In this document: piece after piece, positions 13,350 through 21,275 of the stretch
Numbering within the stretch: the stretch's first letter is position 1
Layout: each line of letters opens with the position of its first letter
From: Chloroflexota bacterium
GTDB taxonomy: Bacteria > Chloroflexota > Anaerolineae > B4-G1 > SLSP01
Length of the DNA stretch: 21,889 nucleotides
Assembly (NCBI GenBank): GCA_012798275.1
Contig: JAAZNO010000349.1
Location: 1-21,889, forward strand
Reading direction: 5' to 3'
Made by a program: the position numbers and the translations under genes
The notes under the pieces: model-generated
What the model was told of the DNA's origin: nothing
The model's database searches: none
The model's input: only the letters and a program-made list of their open reading frames with translations

Positions 13350-15992
13350 ATGAGTGAAGACACGACCCCCATCCGCAAGCAATATTTGGAATTGAAAGCC
13401 CGCTATCCGGACACTATCCTGTTCTTCCGGCTGGGCGATTTCTATGAGACCTTCGACGCCGACGCCGAACTGGTGGCCGGGGAGCTGGATATTGTCCTCA
13501 CCTCGCGCCCGGTGGCGAAGGGCGTGCGCATTCCGATGGCGGGGGTGCCCTATCATGCGGTAGAAAACTACGTCGCCCGCCTCATCGAGAAAGGCTATCG
13601 TGTGGCGCTTGCCGAGCAGGTAGGCGAGCCTGACGGTCGTGGGCCGATGGAGCGCCGCATCGAGCGCGTTGTCACGCCCGGCACGCTCATCGAGCCGGCA
13701 CTGCTCGACGAGAAACGTCCGAATTACCTCGCCGCTGTGGTGATCGAGGGCGAACGCGCGGGCATCGCCTACGCGGAGATTTCCACCGGCGAGTTCGGCG
13801 CGACCCAGCTCCGCGAGGATGGCGACATCCTCGCGGCGGCGCGGCAGGAATTGGCGCGCCTTCAGCCGCGTGAGGTGCTTTTCCCCAAGGTCGGCTCGTG
13901 GAAGGAGCGCGCTCCCGATCAGCCAGAAACATCCCCCGAAGAGGCGCTCGCCGGGTCGTTGCCGGCGCATTTCACGCCGTGGGCCGCTTACCGCTTCGAG
14001 GAGACGACCGCGCGGCAAACGCTCCTGGAACATTTCGGGGTGCGCACGCTGGAGGGCTTCGGCTGCGAGGGCAAGCCGCTGGCGGTGCGGGCTGCCGGCG
14101 CGATCCTGGCGTATCTGCAGGAGACGCAGCAGGGGATGCTGCCGCAGATCGTGGGGCTGATGACGTATTCGACCGGGCACTTCATGGCGATGGATCCGGC
14201 GACGTGGCGCAATCTGGAACTCACGGAGACCTTGCGCGGCGAGAAGCACGGTTCGTTGCTGGGGGTGCTCGATATGACGTTGACGGCGATGGGCGGCCGG
14301 CTGCTGCTGCACCGGCTGCAACGTCCGTTGCTCGACATCACCGCCCTGGAGACGCGCCTGGATCAGGTGCAGGGGCTGGTGGAGGAGGGCTTGTTGCGGG
14401 CCTCCGTGCGCCGTCTCCTCAAACCAGTCCCCGACCTGGAGCGGATGGTCAATCGCGTCACGGCGGGGAAAGCGCCTCCTCGTGACCTCGTCGGCATCCG
14501 CGCCGCGCTGGAGACGGTGCCTGAGCTGTGCGCCCTCGTGGCAGAGGCGCGGACTGCGCCCCCGGGCTTTGCGGCGCTGACCGAAGGCCTGGCGCCCTTG
14601 CCTGAGGTGGCCGCGCTCATCGCGGCGGCGCTGGTAGACGACCCCCCGCCGCAGGCGAATGGCGGCGGCCTCATCCGCCCCGGCTTTTCCGCCGAACTCG
14701 ATGGCATCATCCTGGCGAGCCGGGACGCCCGTGAGTGGATCGCTGCCCTGGAGGGCAAGGAACGCGCGCGCACGGGCATCAAGACCCTGAAGGTGGGCTA
14801 CAATAAGGTCTTTGGCTACTACATCGAGGTCACGCACGCCAATGCCGGGGCCGTGCCGGCGGATTACATCCGCAAACAGACGTTGGTCAACGCGGAGCGC
14901 TACATCACGCCGGAGCTCAAAGAATACGAAAGCCTGGTGCTCAATGCCGAGGAGCGCATCAACGAGCTGGAGGCGCGGCTGTTCCGCGAGCTCTGTGCGC
15001 AGGTGGCCGCTCACGCGGGGGAGCTGCTGGCACTCGCCGCGGCGCTGGCCCGGCTCGATGTGGCGGCGGCGCTGGCGGAAGTCGCCGCGCGTTATCACTA
15101 CGTCCGTCCCACCCTCACGTCCGCGCCAGTGCTCGATATCCGCGCCGGGCGGCATCCCGTGGTGGAACGCACGCTCAAGACGCCCTTTGTCCCCAACGAC
15201 TTGCGGATGGATGAGGACAGTCGGATCCACATCATCACCGGCCCTAACATGGCCGGGAAATCAGTGTTCCTTCGTCAAAGCGCACTCATCGTGTTGATGG
15301 CGCAAATCGGCAGTTTTGTGCCGGCGGACGCGGCGCAGATCGGCATAGCGGATCGCATCTTCACGCGCATCGGTGCCTCCGACGAGCTGGCGGCGGGACA
15401 ATCCACATTCATGGTGGAGATGGTGGAAACGGCCGCGATTCTCAATCACGCCACGCCACAAAGCCTGCTGGTTCTGGACGAGATCGGGCGCGGCACGAGC
15501 ACCTATGACGGGATGGCAATTGCGTGGGCTGTGGTAGAATATCTTCACAATCACCCGGAGCGCCGGGCGCGCACCCTGTTCGCCACGCACTACCACGAGC
15601 TCATCGAGATGGAAGAGCATCTCCCGCACGTCCGTAACTTCAACCTGGCGGTGGTCGAAGAGGGGAAGGACGTGGTTTTTCTGCACCGGGTGGCGCCGGG
15701 AGGGGCGGATCGCTCTTACGGCATTCACGTCGCGCGGTTGGCGGGCGTGCCCGCGCCGGTCGTCCATCGCGCCGAGGCGTTGCTGGTGCAGCTGGAGAGC
15801 GGCGAATTTCGGCCCGGCGCGGCGGAACCGGAACCGTTCCAGCCGGTGCTCATCGCCAAAGAACATCCCGTGATCGAGGCGCTGCGCACGCTGGATGTGA
15901 ACAGCCTCACCCCACTCGAGGCGCTGACCAAATTGTACGAATGGCAGCGGCTCGTGACGGGGGAACCTAAGGGGCGTAAGTCGCGGAAGTAG
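13350..15992 (+). CDS. mutS: DNA mismatch repair protein MutS
   Basis: MutS recognises mismatches and small loops and, on ATP binding, forms the sliding clamp that recruits repair. The 880-residue product has the MutS1 layout. The N-terminal mismatch-binding domain carries GDFYETF (F31 and E33 are the wedge and hydrogen-bond residues). Connector, lever and clamp domains follow, then the ATPase with Walker A GPNMAGKS at 631-638, Walker B LLVLDEIGRGTST with D710 and E711, and TLFATHYHEL. A C-terminal helix-rich tail ends at residue 880. The frame is open upstream to 13245, but the preceding 35 codons cross the terminator and promoter, and MSEDTTPIRKQYLELKARYPD is the usual MutS beginning. No mutL is nearby. 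The AAA ATPase gene follows after 14 nt and is probably read through from here. Confidence 0.97.
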   Translation: MSEDTTPIRKQYLELKARYPDTILFFRLGDFYETFDADAELVAGELDIVLTSRPVAKGVRIPMAGVPYHAVENYVARLIEKGYRVALAEQVGEPDGRGPMERRIERVVTPGTLIEPALLDEKRPNYLAAVVIEGERAGIAYAEISTGEFGATQLREDGDILAAARQELARLQPREVLFPKVGSWKERAPDQPETSPEEALAGSLPAHFTPWAAYRFEETTARQTLLEHFGVRTLEGFGCEGKPLAVRAAGAILAYLQETQQGMLPQIVGLMTYSTGHFMAMDPATWRNLELTETLRGEKHGSLLGVLDMTLTAMGGRLLLHRLQRPLLDITALETRLDQVQGLVEEGLLRASVRRLLKPVPDLERMVNRVTAGKAPPRDLVGIRAALETVPELCALVAEARTAPPGFAALTEGLAPLPEVAALIAAALVDDPPPQANGGGLIRPGFSAELDGIILASRDAREWIAALEGKERARTGIKTLKVGYNKVFGYYIEVTHANAGAVPADYIRKQTLVNAERYITPELKEYESLVLNAEERINELEARLFRELCAQVAAHAGELLALAAALARLDVAAALAEVAARYHYVRPTLTSAPVLDIRAGRHPVVERTLKTPFVPNDLRMDEDSRIHIITGPNMAGKSVFLRQSALIVLMAQIGSFVPADAAQIGIADRIFTRIGASDELAAGQSTFMVEMVETAAILNHATPQSLLVLDEIGRGTSTYDGMAIAWAVVEYLHNHPERRARTLFATHYHELIEMEEHLPHVRNFNLAVVEEGKDVVFLHRVAPGGADRSYGIHVARLAGVPAPVVHRAEALLVQLESGEFRPGAAEPEPFQPVLIAKEHPVIEALRTLDVNSLTPLEALTKLYEWQRLVTGEPKGRKSRK

Positions 15993-16006
15993 AGAAAGTA
16001 AAAATC

Positions 16007-17425
16007 ATGAAAATAAGTATTAGAAATTTAGGCCCGGTTGAAAACGCCGAGATAGCACTGCGCCCACTGACGATTTTTGTTGGCCCTAGCAATGCGGGAA
16101 AAACCTGGACCGCAAATGCCATTGCTAACCTTCTGGGGCTATTCGGTTATGGCTGGTTAGAATACTTAAATGCGTTCAAAGAACAAAAAACTTCAGAGAA
16201 TTATCCTGTTATAGAAACTATTATTGAAGAATTATCAAGAAAAGGAAATTCTCAGGTTGATTTATTGACGTTTGCGGAACGCTATGGGGAGATGTACTTT
16301 GACGGCATTGCCAGACTTGCTCAAGATTGGCTCCCAACCGTGATTGGCGCGCCAGTTACCAATTTCAAACAAACACAGCTACAAGTCACAGTAGATTATA
16401 CTTCAGAAAAATGGGACAAATTAGCTGAGCTGAAAGTCAAAGACCAGGTCGGCGGTGTTTTGCGCGCGCTAAAAGAAACTGGCAATACAACGTTGTACTT
16501 TTACACCGAAGGCGAAGCCTCGAATCTACATCCTACCATCATCCGTGAATTTGTGGCCCGAAATATCTTTGCCGCGTTACACCGTTGTTTATATGCCTTC
16601 GTTTGGCCGTTTCCCACAGAACGTAGTGGTTTTTTCCCCCAGTTAGAACAAGTTGGACAATTATTGCGGGGCTTGCCTGGGTATGGCTCGACTATGCAAT
16701 CTTATGCGGATTTGACAGAGAATCTAAAACGCACCATGGTGAATTTTCCTATTACTATTTACCAGGGGTGGATGACAACCGCTCTTTTGACTGGCACGCG
16801 CGTTCAACGGGAACAGCAGGCGCGCCAAGAGCCTGAGATCAACGAATACCTGCGGCTTGCCGAAATTTTGGAACATGACTTATTGGGGGGAAAGGTTGAC
16901 TTTTCCACTCCGGAGCCAAGTATCGAACGACGCATCCATTTCTCGATTCCTGGCGGGGCATTGGGTATCAATGCAGCCTCTTCAGCGGTCAAAGAATTGG
17001 CGCCGCTGGTATTTTATCTGCGGTATTTGGCCACTGAAGGCGATTTAGTGGTGATTGATGAACCCGAAATGAATCTTCATCCGGAAGCCCAGGTACGGTT
17101 AGTGGAATTCCTCGGCATGATGGTCAATGCCGGGATCAATGTGATGGCCACTACCCATAGCCCGTATGTGGTGGATCACCTGGCCAACCTGATAGCCGGT
17201 GCACGCCATCCAAGACCTGCTGAAGCCGCTGAGCATTTCTTCCTGAAACGTGAGGCGGCCTTACTCTCACAGGCACAAGTTGCGGTTTACCTTTTTGAGA
17301 AGGGGACCGCGCACAGCATTCTGGATGAACAGGGCGATATTGACTGGGGCACTTTTGGGCGGGTTTCTGACCGTATTTCTCAAATTTATTTTGATGTCCT
17401 TGATGTTGTGGGAGCGGTTGAGTAA
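16007..17425 (+). CDS. OLD/ABC-type AAA family ATPase, putative defence-cassette component
   Basis: A 472-residue AAA_15/AAA_21-type ATPase related to SMC/OLD nucleotide-binding domains. MKISIRNLGPVENAEIALRP and Walker A GPSNAGKT (26-33) open the protein. A long insert (about 45-300) replaces the coiled coil. A signature-like segment (AASSAVKELAPLVFYLRYL) leads to Walker B VVIDEPEMNLHPEAQ with D351 and E352, and the H-loop ATTHSPYVVDHL with H384. The TOPRIM nuclease domain of OLD proteins is absent. By eye its first half is clearly richer in A and T than mutS or ruvB (for example ATT, AAT and AAA codons), suggesting transfer. It starts 14 nt after mutS with only a weak AGAAAG ribosome site. 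The ExK-motif gene follows after 2 nt. Such ATPases pair with effectors in Septu, PARIS and RloAB-like systems; assignment to any of them is not supported. Confidence 0.88.
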   Translation: MKISIRNLGPVENAEIALRPLTIFVGPSNAGKTWTANAIANLLGLFGYGWLEYLNAFKEQKTSENYPVIETIIEELSRKGNSQVDLLTFAERYGEMYFDGIARLAQDWLPTVIGAPVTNFKQTQLQVTVDYTSEKWDKLAELKVKDQVGGVLRALKETGNTTLYFYTEGEASNLHPTIIREFVARNIFAALHRCLYAFVWPFPTERSGFFPQLEQVGQLLRGLPGYGSTMQSYADLTENLKRTMVNFPITIYQGWMTTALLTGTRVQREQQARQEPEINEYLRLAEILEHDLLGGKVDFSTPEPSIERRIHFSIPGGALGINAASSAVKELAPLVFYLRYLATEGDLVVIDEPEMNLHPEAQVRLVEFLGMMVNAGINVMATTHSPYVVDHLANLIAGARHPRPAEAAEHFFLKREAALLSQAQVAVYLFEKGTAHSILDEQGDIDWGTFGRVSDRISQIYFDVLDVVGAVE

Positions 17426-17427
17426 CG

Positions 17428-17919
17428 ATGCCTTGTTCAACCATGCGCGAACGCTGTCGGCACCCAGGAAATGCTTACAGAGAAAGAGGTATTGTCGTGC
17501 GCGTTACCCCGCGCCAGGGTGAGACTTGGAAATGGTTTGCCATTGACGATCAGACAAATCGTCCCTGTGCCTTGCGTGCCGAACTGCACATCTGCGGCGC
17601 CTTGAGCGATCTATTGGTTTTCTACACGCCTGAGGGAAGCGCGTCCACTACCATTTGCATTGTAGAGCTGAAGGGAAGCGATATCACGCATGCCATCGAG
17701 CAAGTCATCAACACGCTGCAATCGCTTGCGCCGCATTTCAACGCTAATCATGCTCAACCGCTTCGACAACAAACGACTTGGAAGGCGTATATTTGCACGC
17801 GCGGCTCTGCTCCCCAATTTCACAGCCCTCAATCGCGGAGATTGCTGCACGCCTTCGGGCATGGAAATTTTGCCATTCAGCAGAACCCTGACCTGGGTCA
17901 GTTTCTGCGTCAACATTGA
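17428..17919 (+). CDS. Small protein with PD-(D/E)XK-like core, partner of the upstream ATPase
   Basis: A 163-residue protein I cannot name. Residues 50-96 (RAELHICGALSDLLVFY, then ICIVELKGSDITHAIEQVINT) show the pattern of a PD-(D/E)XK nuclease core: D61 at the end of a beta hairpin, E80-x-K82 on the next strand, and an alpha helix with Q92. 'VELKG' followed by a helix with Gln is common in such folds. Later motifs include AYICTRGSAPQ at 120-130, a likely further strand. The short N-terminus (MPCSTMRERCRHPGNAYRERG) is doubtful: an ATG at 17443 is an alternative, and neither has a clear ribosome site. The gene lies 2 nt behind the ATPase, so the two are translationally coupled. Inferred role: nuclease effector or substrate-binding partner of the ATPase. 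It could instead be a non-catalytic member of the fold. Confidence 0.7.
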   Translation: MPCSTMRERCRHPGNAYRERGIVVRVTPRQGETWKWFAIDDQTNRPCALRAELHICGALSDLLVFYTPEGSASTTICIVELKGSDITHAIEQVINTLQSLAPHFNANHAQPLRQQTTWKAYICTRGSAPQFHSPQSRRLLHAFGHGNFAIQQNPDLGQFLRQH

Positions 17920-17938
17920 TTGAATTGGGAGTTTTTCG

Positions 17939-18355
17939 ATGAACGAACGTGCTATTTACATCACTGAATTCGACCAGCACCGTCTATCTGAACTGATTGA
18001 CGAATTGCACCGCACCGGTTATGCCAACCGCGACGCCTTACGCCGCCTGGAAGGGGAGCTGGCTCGCGCACAGATCGTCGCGCCCACCGAGGTCCCGCCG
18101 GATGTCATCACCATGAACTCGAAAGCTCGTTTGTATGATTTGGAATTCGAGGAGGAGATGACGGTCACGCTGGTTTTCCCGGAGGAGGCTGATCCTGCAC
18201 AGGACAAGGTTTCGGTGCTCGCGCCTATCGGGATGGCGATGTTGGGGTATCGCGTGGGCGATACCTTTGAATGGGAAGTGCCCGCGGGCATCAGTCACCT
18301 GCGGGTGCTGGAGATTCTCTATCAGCCCGAAGCTGCGGGCGATTATCATCTTTAG
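17939..18355 (+). CDS. rnk: Rnk-family regulator of nucleoside diphosphate kinase (GreA/GreB C-terminal-like)
   Basis: This 138-residue protein matches E. coli Rnk along its whole length as I recall that sequence. It has an N-terminal short helical hairpin (ITEFDQHRLSELIDEL, ALRRLEGELARAQIV), then VPPDVITMNSKARLYDL, SVLAPIGMAMLGYRVGDTFEWEVP and the characteristic end LYQPEAAGDYHL. Rnk binds in the RNA polymerase secondary channel like the Gre factors, but its short coiled coil lacks cleavage activity. It was found as a regulator of nucleoside diphosphate kinase. GGGAG precedes the ATG. It begins 20 nt after the ExK-motif gene and 12 nt before the small membrane protein, so it may share a transcript with both. 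Confidence 0.93.
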   Translation: MNERAIYITEFDQHRLSELIDELHRTGYANRDALRRLEGELARAQIVAPTEVPPDVITMNSKARLYDLEFEEEMTVTLVFPEEADPAQDKVSVLAPIGMAMLGYRVGDTFEWEVPAGISHLRVLEILYQPEAAGDYHL

Positions 18356-18367
18356 AAAGGAGCCGTT

Positions 18368-18766
18368 ATGAAACTCTCGCAACCGCTCAAGATCCTGGTG
18401 GGAATCGCGACCCTATGGGTGGTGATCTACCCGCTGGCGATGTTTGTCACGTGGCTGATGTTGATGGCGCTCGCGCCGCTGACGGGGGGACGGGGCGACA
18501 CTCCAGGGCCGCTTTTCTTCTTCATCTTCATGATCTTCATGCTCATCGCCGTCGGCGGCTCGTGGTTCCGGCTGGCGCTGCAACTCTTCTACCTGAGCCA
18601 CATCATCCTGAACCGGGCCGGCAACGATACGGCGCGCGTCTTGCTGGGGATTGGCTGCGTCGTGCTACCCCTCGTGGCGTTGCCCTGCACCTATTTCCTC
18701 TATGTCCTGCCGCAGCGCCCGCCGGAGTGGGCCTTGTCTCGACCCCCGGCCAAGGCGGCGGCATGA
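18368..18766 (+). CDS. Small polytopic membrane protein, function unknown
   Basis: A 132-residue protein with three hydrophobic stretches: about 8-35, 48-76 (possibly two short helices, FFFIFMIFMLIAVGG and RLALQLFYL) and 90-113, then a Pro/Ala-rich cytoplasmic-type tail. There are no conserved motifs that I recognise. A good ribosome site (AAAGGAG, 6 nt spacing) precedes the ATG. Its stop overlaps the next start in an ATGA, so it is coupled to the acetyltransferase gene and follows rnk by 12 nt. Confidence 0.8.
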   Translation: MKLSQPLKILVGIATLWVVIYPLAMFVTWLMLMALAPLTGGRGDTPGPLFFFIFMIFMLIAVGGSWFRLALQLFYLSHIILNRAGNDTARVLLGIGCVVLPLVALPCTYFLYVLPQRPPEWALSRPPAKAAA

Positions 18767-19454
18767 GCTGTGTCCCCCTCCTGCGCGATGAGCGGGTACG
18801 GCTGGCGGCAGTGACCCCGGCAGATTATCCGCTCATCGCCCGCTGGTATGAGGACGCGGACTTCATGCGCCGGTATGACGCCTCCCCGGCGATGCCCAAA
18901 ACCGTCGCCGAGGTGATCAAGTACATCGAGGAGCAACAACAAGCGCCGACGGCGTTCCCGTTTGCGGTGCGGCTTCTGGAAAACGACGCGCTCATCGGCT
19001 ACCTGGAAGTGGACGGCATTTTCTGGAATCATGGCACCGGTTGGATCAGCCTGGACATTGGCGAGCCGGGGTATCGCGGGCAGGGCTACGGCTATGCCGC
19101 GATGACGCTGGGGCTGGATTTTGCCTTCCGCGAGCTCAATTTGCGCCGCGTACAGCTCACCGTCTTTGCCGACAATGCGCCGGCCATCGCGCTCTACGAG
19201 CAGTCTGTCGGGGAGAACACGTTTTGCGGAGTGCTGTCCCACTCAAGCACGATCTTAACCTTTGGTTCGGGCCTTGCGCCCCACTTCTGCCGCAAAAATC
19301 CGCCAATTTAGGGATGGCATTTCTTGCTCCGACAGACTGCGAGCGCCTGGGTTTCCGGCGCGAGGGCGTTTTCCGCGAATTCCTGTTCCGCGATGGGGAA
19401 GTCGGCGACATGGTGCTCTACGGCATCCTGCGCCGCGAATGGTGTGGGGCTTGA
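18763..19454 (+). pseudogene. GNAT N-acetyltransferase gene interrupted by a 139-bp insertion
   Basis: A RimJ/RimL-type acetyltransferase that would transfer acetyl from acetyl-CoA to an amine. The first part (18763-19200, 146 residues) has LRLAAV-type opening strands, the acetyl-CoA loop YRGQGYGYAA at 104-113 and LRRVQLTVFADNAPAIALYE. At 19201 a MITE-like element enters and ends the frame at 19309-19311. The missing end (RLGFRREGVFREFLFRDGEVGDMVLYGILRREW) continues at 19344-19454. Removing the element and one 4-bp duplication restores ALYE-RLGFRREG without any other change: an intact 182-residue gene. By chance the interrupted frame also encodes 182 residues, with the element supplying a 36-residue new tail. 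Loss of the last strands of the fold probably inactivates it. The start overlaps the preceding stop (ATGA). Confidence 0.9.
19201..19339 (+). mobile_element. 139-bp MITE-like non-autonomous insertion with terminal inverted repeats
   Basis: The left end CAGTCTGTCGG (19201-19211) is exactly complementary to the right end (19329-19339). Imperfect pairing continues inward (GGAGAA against AGCAAGAA). A second inverted pair, TTTTGCGG near 19222-19229 and its complement CCGCAAAA near 19290-19297, lies further in. The element is flanked by direct repeats CGAG at 19197-19200 and 19340-19343, the signature of transposition with a 4-bp target duplication. It has no transposase gene, so it depends on an enzyme supplied elsewhere. 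A 4-bp duplication occurs in the IS701 group and some others; the family is not assigned. No second copy was found in this window. Confidence 0.88.
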
Positions 19455-19546
19455 TTTCGATTTCAGGCAGTCCCGGTCCTCTCGAACCGGATGGAAGGCG
19501 GGCATGTCTGCGGCGCTGAACCTGTGCGCAAATACTGAAGAACACG

Positions 19547-20569
19547 ATGAGTCATAATCGCAATCTATCACCCGAAGCTGAACCGGAAGAGGCGGCCCTG
19601 GATCGGGCGTTGCGTCCGCAACACCTGGATGATCTCATCGGACAGGAGCGCGTGCGCGAGAATCTCCGCATCCTTATCGCGGCGGCGCAGGGACGCAACG
19701 AAGCGCTCGAGCACACGCTCTTCTACGGTCCCCCCGGCCTGGGGAAGACGACCCTGGCGCACATCTGCGCCAACGAGATGGGCGCGCCCATTCGCATCAC
19801 CGCCGGGCCGGCCATCGAGCGCCCCGGCGATCTCGCCGCCATTCTGAGCAACCTGCGCGAAAAAGAAGTGCTCTTCATTGATGAAATTCATCGCCTGGGC
19901 AAGGTGGTGGAGGAGATCCTCTATCCGGCCATGGAGGATTTCGCGTTGGACCTCGTCATTGGGCAGGGGCCCGGCGCGCGGACGGTGCGCCTGAGCCTGC
20001 CGCACTTCACCATCATCGGCGCGACGACACGGCTGGCGCTGCTTTCGGCTCCGCTGCGCACCCGTTTCGGCGCCGTTTACCGGCTTGATTTCTACGAGCA
20101 GGCGGCGCTGGCCGAGATTGTAGAACGGGCCGCGCGCGCGCTGAAGGTGCAGATGGCGCCGGAAGGACGCGATGAGATCGCCCGCCGCGGACGGGGGACG
20201 CCGCGCGTGGCGCTGCGCCTGTTGCGGCGGGTGCGCGATTACGCGCAGGTGCGCGGCGATGGCGTCATCACCGCCGGGCTGGCTGCCGAGGCGCTGGCGC
20301 TCCTGGAGATTGACGCCATGGGCCTCGATGACCTCGACCGCCGCGTGCTGCTCGCCATCATCGCGAAATTCGATGGCGGCCCCGTGGGCCTGGAAACCAT
20401 CGCCGCTTCCATCGGCGAAGCAGCCGACACCATCATGGACGTGGTGGAACCCTATCTCTTGCAGCTGGGGTTCCTCGATCGCACGCCTCGCGGTCGGACG
20501 GCGACGCGCCTGGCCTATGAGCACCTGGGTCTTCCCTACACTCGCACCGAGCAGGGAACGCTGTTCTGA
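19547..20569 (+). CDS. ruvB: Holliday junction branch migration helicase RuvB
   Basis: RuvB is the hexameric AAA+ motor that, with RuvA, drives branch migration of Holliday junctions. The 340-residue product has [19 protein letters not shown] at 22-40, Walker [10 protein letters not shown] at 61-69, Walker [10 protein letters not shown] at 109-117, sensor I GATTR at 158-162, the arginine-finger segment RTRFG at 171-175, then [18 protein letters not shown] and the C-terminal winged-helix domain. Length is typical. The ribosome site is weak (GAAG about 8 nt before the ATG) and no clear promoter was found in the 92-nt gap after the disrupted acetyltransferase gene. ruvA and ruvC are not in this window. 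Confidence 0.97.
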   Translation: MSHNRNLSPEAEPEEAALDRALRPQHLDDLIGQERVRENLRILIAAAQGRNEALEHTLFYGPPGLGKTTLAHICANEMGAPIRITAGPAIERPGDLAAILSNLREKEVLFIDEIHRLGKVVEEILYPAMEDFALDLVIGQGPGARTVRLSLPHFTIIGATTRLALLSAPLRTRFGAVYRLDFYEQAALAEIVERAARALKVQMAPEGRDEIARRGRGTPRVALRLLRRVRDYAQVRGDGVITAGLAAEALALLEIDAMGLDDLDRRVLLAIIAKFDGGPVGLETIAASIGEAADTIMDVVEPYLLQLGFLDRTPRGRTATRLAYEHLGLPYTRTEQGTLF

Positions 20570-20664
20570 GGCGCGCGAGGGAAAGGGCCTCGGCATTCAC
20601 CGCGAAGAGCGCTGCTGGATGCATCAGTGAGACCATCTGTGAGCCATGAGTGGAGGTATGGGCT

Positions 20665-21207
20665 ATGGCAAATCTCTGGCATGAATTAACGCCCGGCCCC
20701 GGGGCAGGATTGGATGTCGTCTATGTCGTCGTGGAGATCCCCAAGGGCTCGCGCAACAAGTTCGTCTATGACCTGGAAGGCGGGTTCGTCAAGCTAGATC
20801 GGGTGCTGTTCTCCTCGCTGCATTATCCTGGAGACTACGGTTTCATCCCGCGCACCGTGTACGAAGACGGCGATCCCGCCGACGTGTTGGTGATGACGAA
20901 TGAGCCGACGGCCTCCGGCGCGATCATCGAGGCCCGCCCGGTGGGCATTTTCCGCATGTTGGATGGCGAGCTGCACGATGACAAGATCCTGGCGGTTCCC
21001 GCGACCGATCCCCTTTTTGACGTCTACCGCGAGCTGAAGGACATCCCGCCGCATTTTCTGGAAGAAGTCGCGCATTTCTTCACCGTCTACAAAGACCTGC
21101 AGGGGGTGAAGGCGACGGCGCGGGGTTGGGAAGGGCGCGCCGTCGCGGAGGCGGAAATCGAGCGTTCGTGTGAGCGCTATGCCCATTATCTGAGGACGCG
21201 CCGCTAA
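20665..21207 (+). CDS. ppa: Inorganic pyrophosphatase (family I)
   Basis: This soluble enzyme hydrolyses pyrophosphate to phosphate with Mg2+, pulling biosynthetic reactions forward. The 180-residue product shows VVVEIPKGSRNKFVYD at 21-36 (active-site Glu, Lys and Arg), the LHYPGDYGFIP strand at 52-62 and the metal-binding signature EDGDPADVL with D68, D70 and D73. Also present are DDKILAVP and ELKDIP, and FFTVYKDLQGVK toward the end. Length and motif order match family I enzymes. GGAGG at 20652-20656, 8 nt upstream, supports the ATG at 20665 over a GTG at 20650. It lies 95 nt after ruvB and converges on the next gene across a shared hairpin. Confidence 0.96.
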   Translation: MANLWHELTPGPGAGLDVVYVVVEIPKGSRNKFVYDLEGGFVKLDRVLFSSLHYPGDYGFIPRTVYEDGDPADVLVMTNEPTASGAIIEARPVGIFRMLDGELHDDKILAVPATDPLFDVYRELKDIPPHFLEEVAHFFTVYKDLQGVKATARGWEGRAVAEAEIERSCERYAHYLRTRR

Positions 21208-21233
21208 AGCCCTTCCCGTTGGACAGATGTGAA

Positions 21234-21269
21234 GAGAGGAGTGAGCCGACGGCACTGCTCACTCCTCTC
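21234..21269. terminator. Hairpin between convergent genes
   Basis: A perfect 13-bp stem (21234-21246 with 21257-21269) closes a 10-nt loop. It stands 26 nt after the ppa stop and 6 nt after the stop of the minus-strand membrane protein gene. Neither side has a clean T tract, so it is either a weak two-way terminator or a 3'-end stabilising hairpin. Position favours termination of both genes. Confidence 0.65.
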
Positions 21270-21275
21270 GGCAGC

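Noticed and set aside
13326..15230. A 634-codon minus-strand frame opposite mutS
   Set aside because: Antisense shadow of a fully conserved MutS; no motif or ribosome site.
16007..17919. Naming the ATPase pair as PARIS, Septu or RloAB
   Set aside because: The partner shows no TOPRIM, HNH or DUF4435-like motif that I can see, so only the general form is shared.
18271..18762. Upstream extension of the acetyltransferase frame through the membrane protein gene
   Set aside because: The GNAT fold begins at 18763 with an ATGA overlap; the extension is out of frame with rnk and the membrane protein, which are both convincing.
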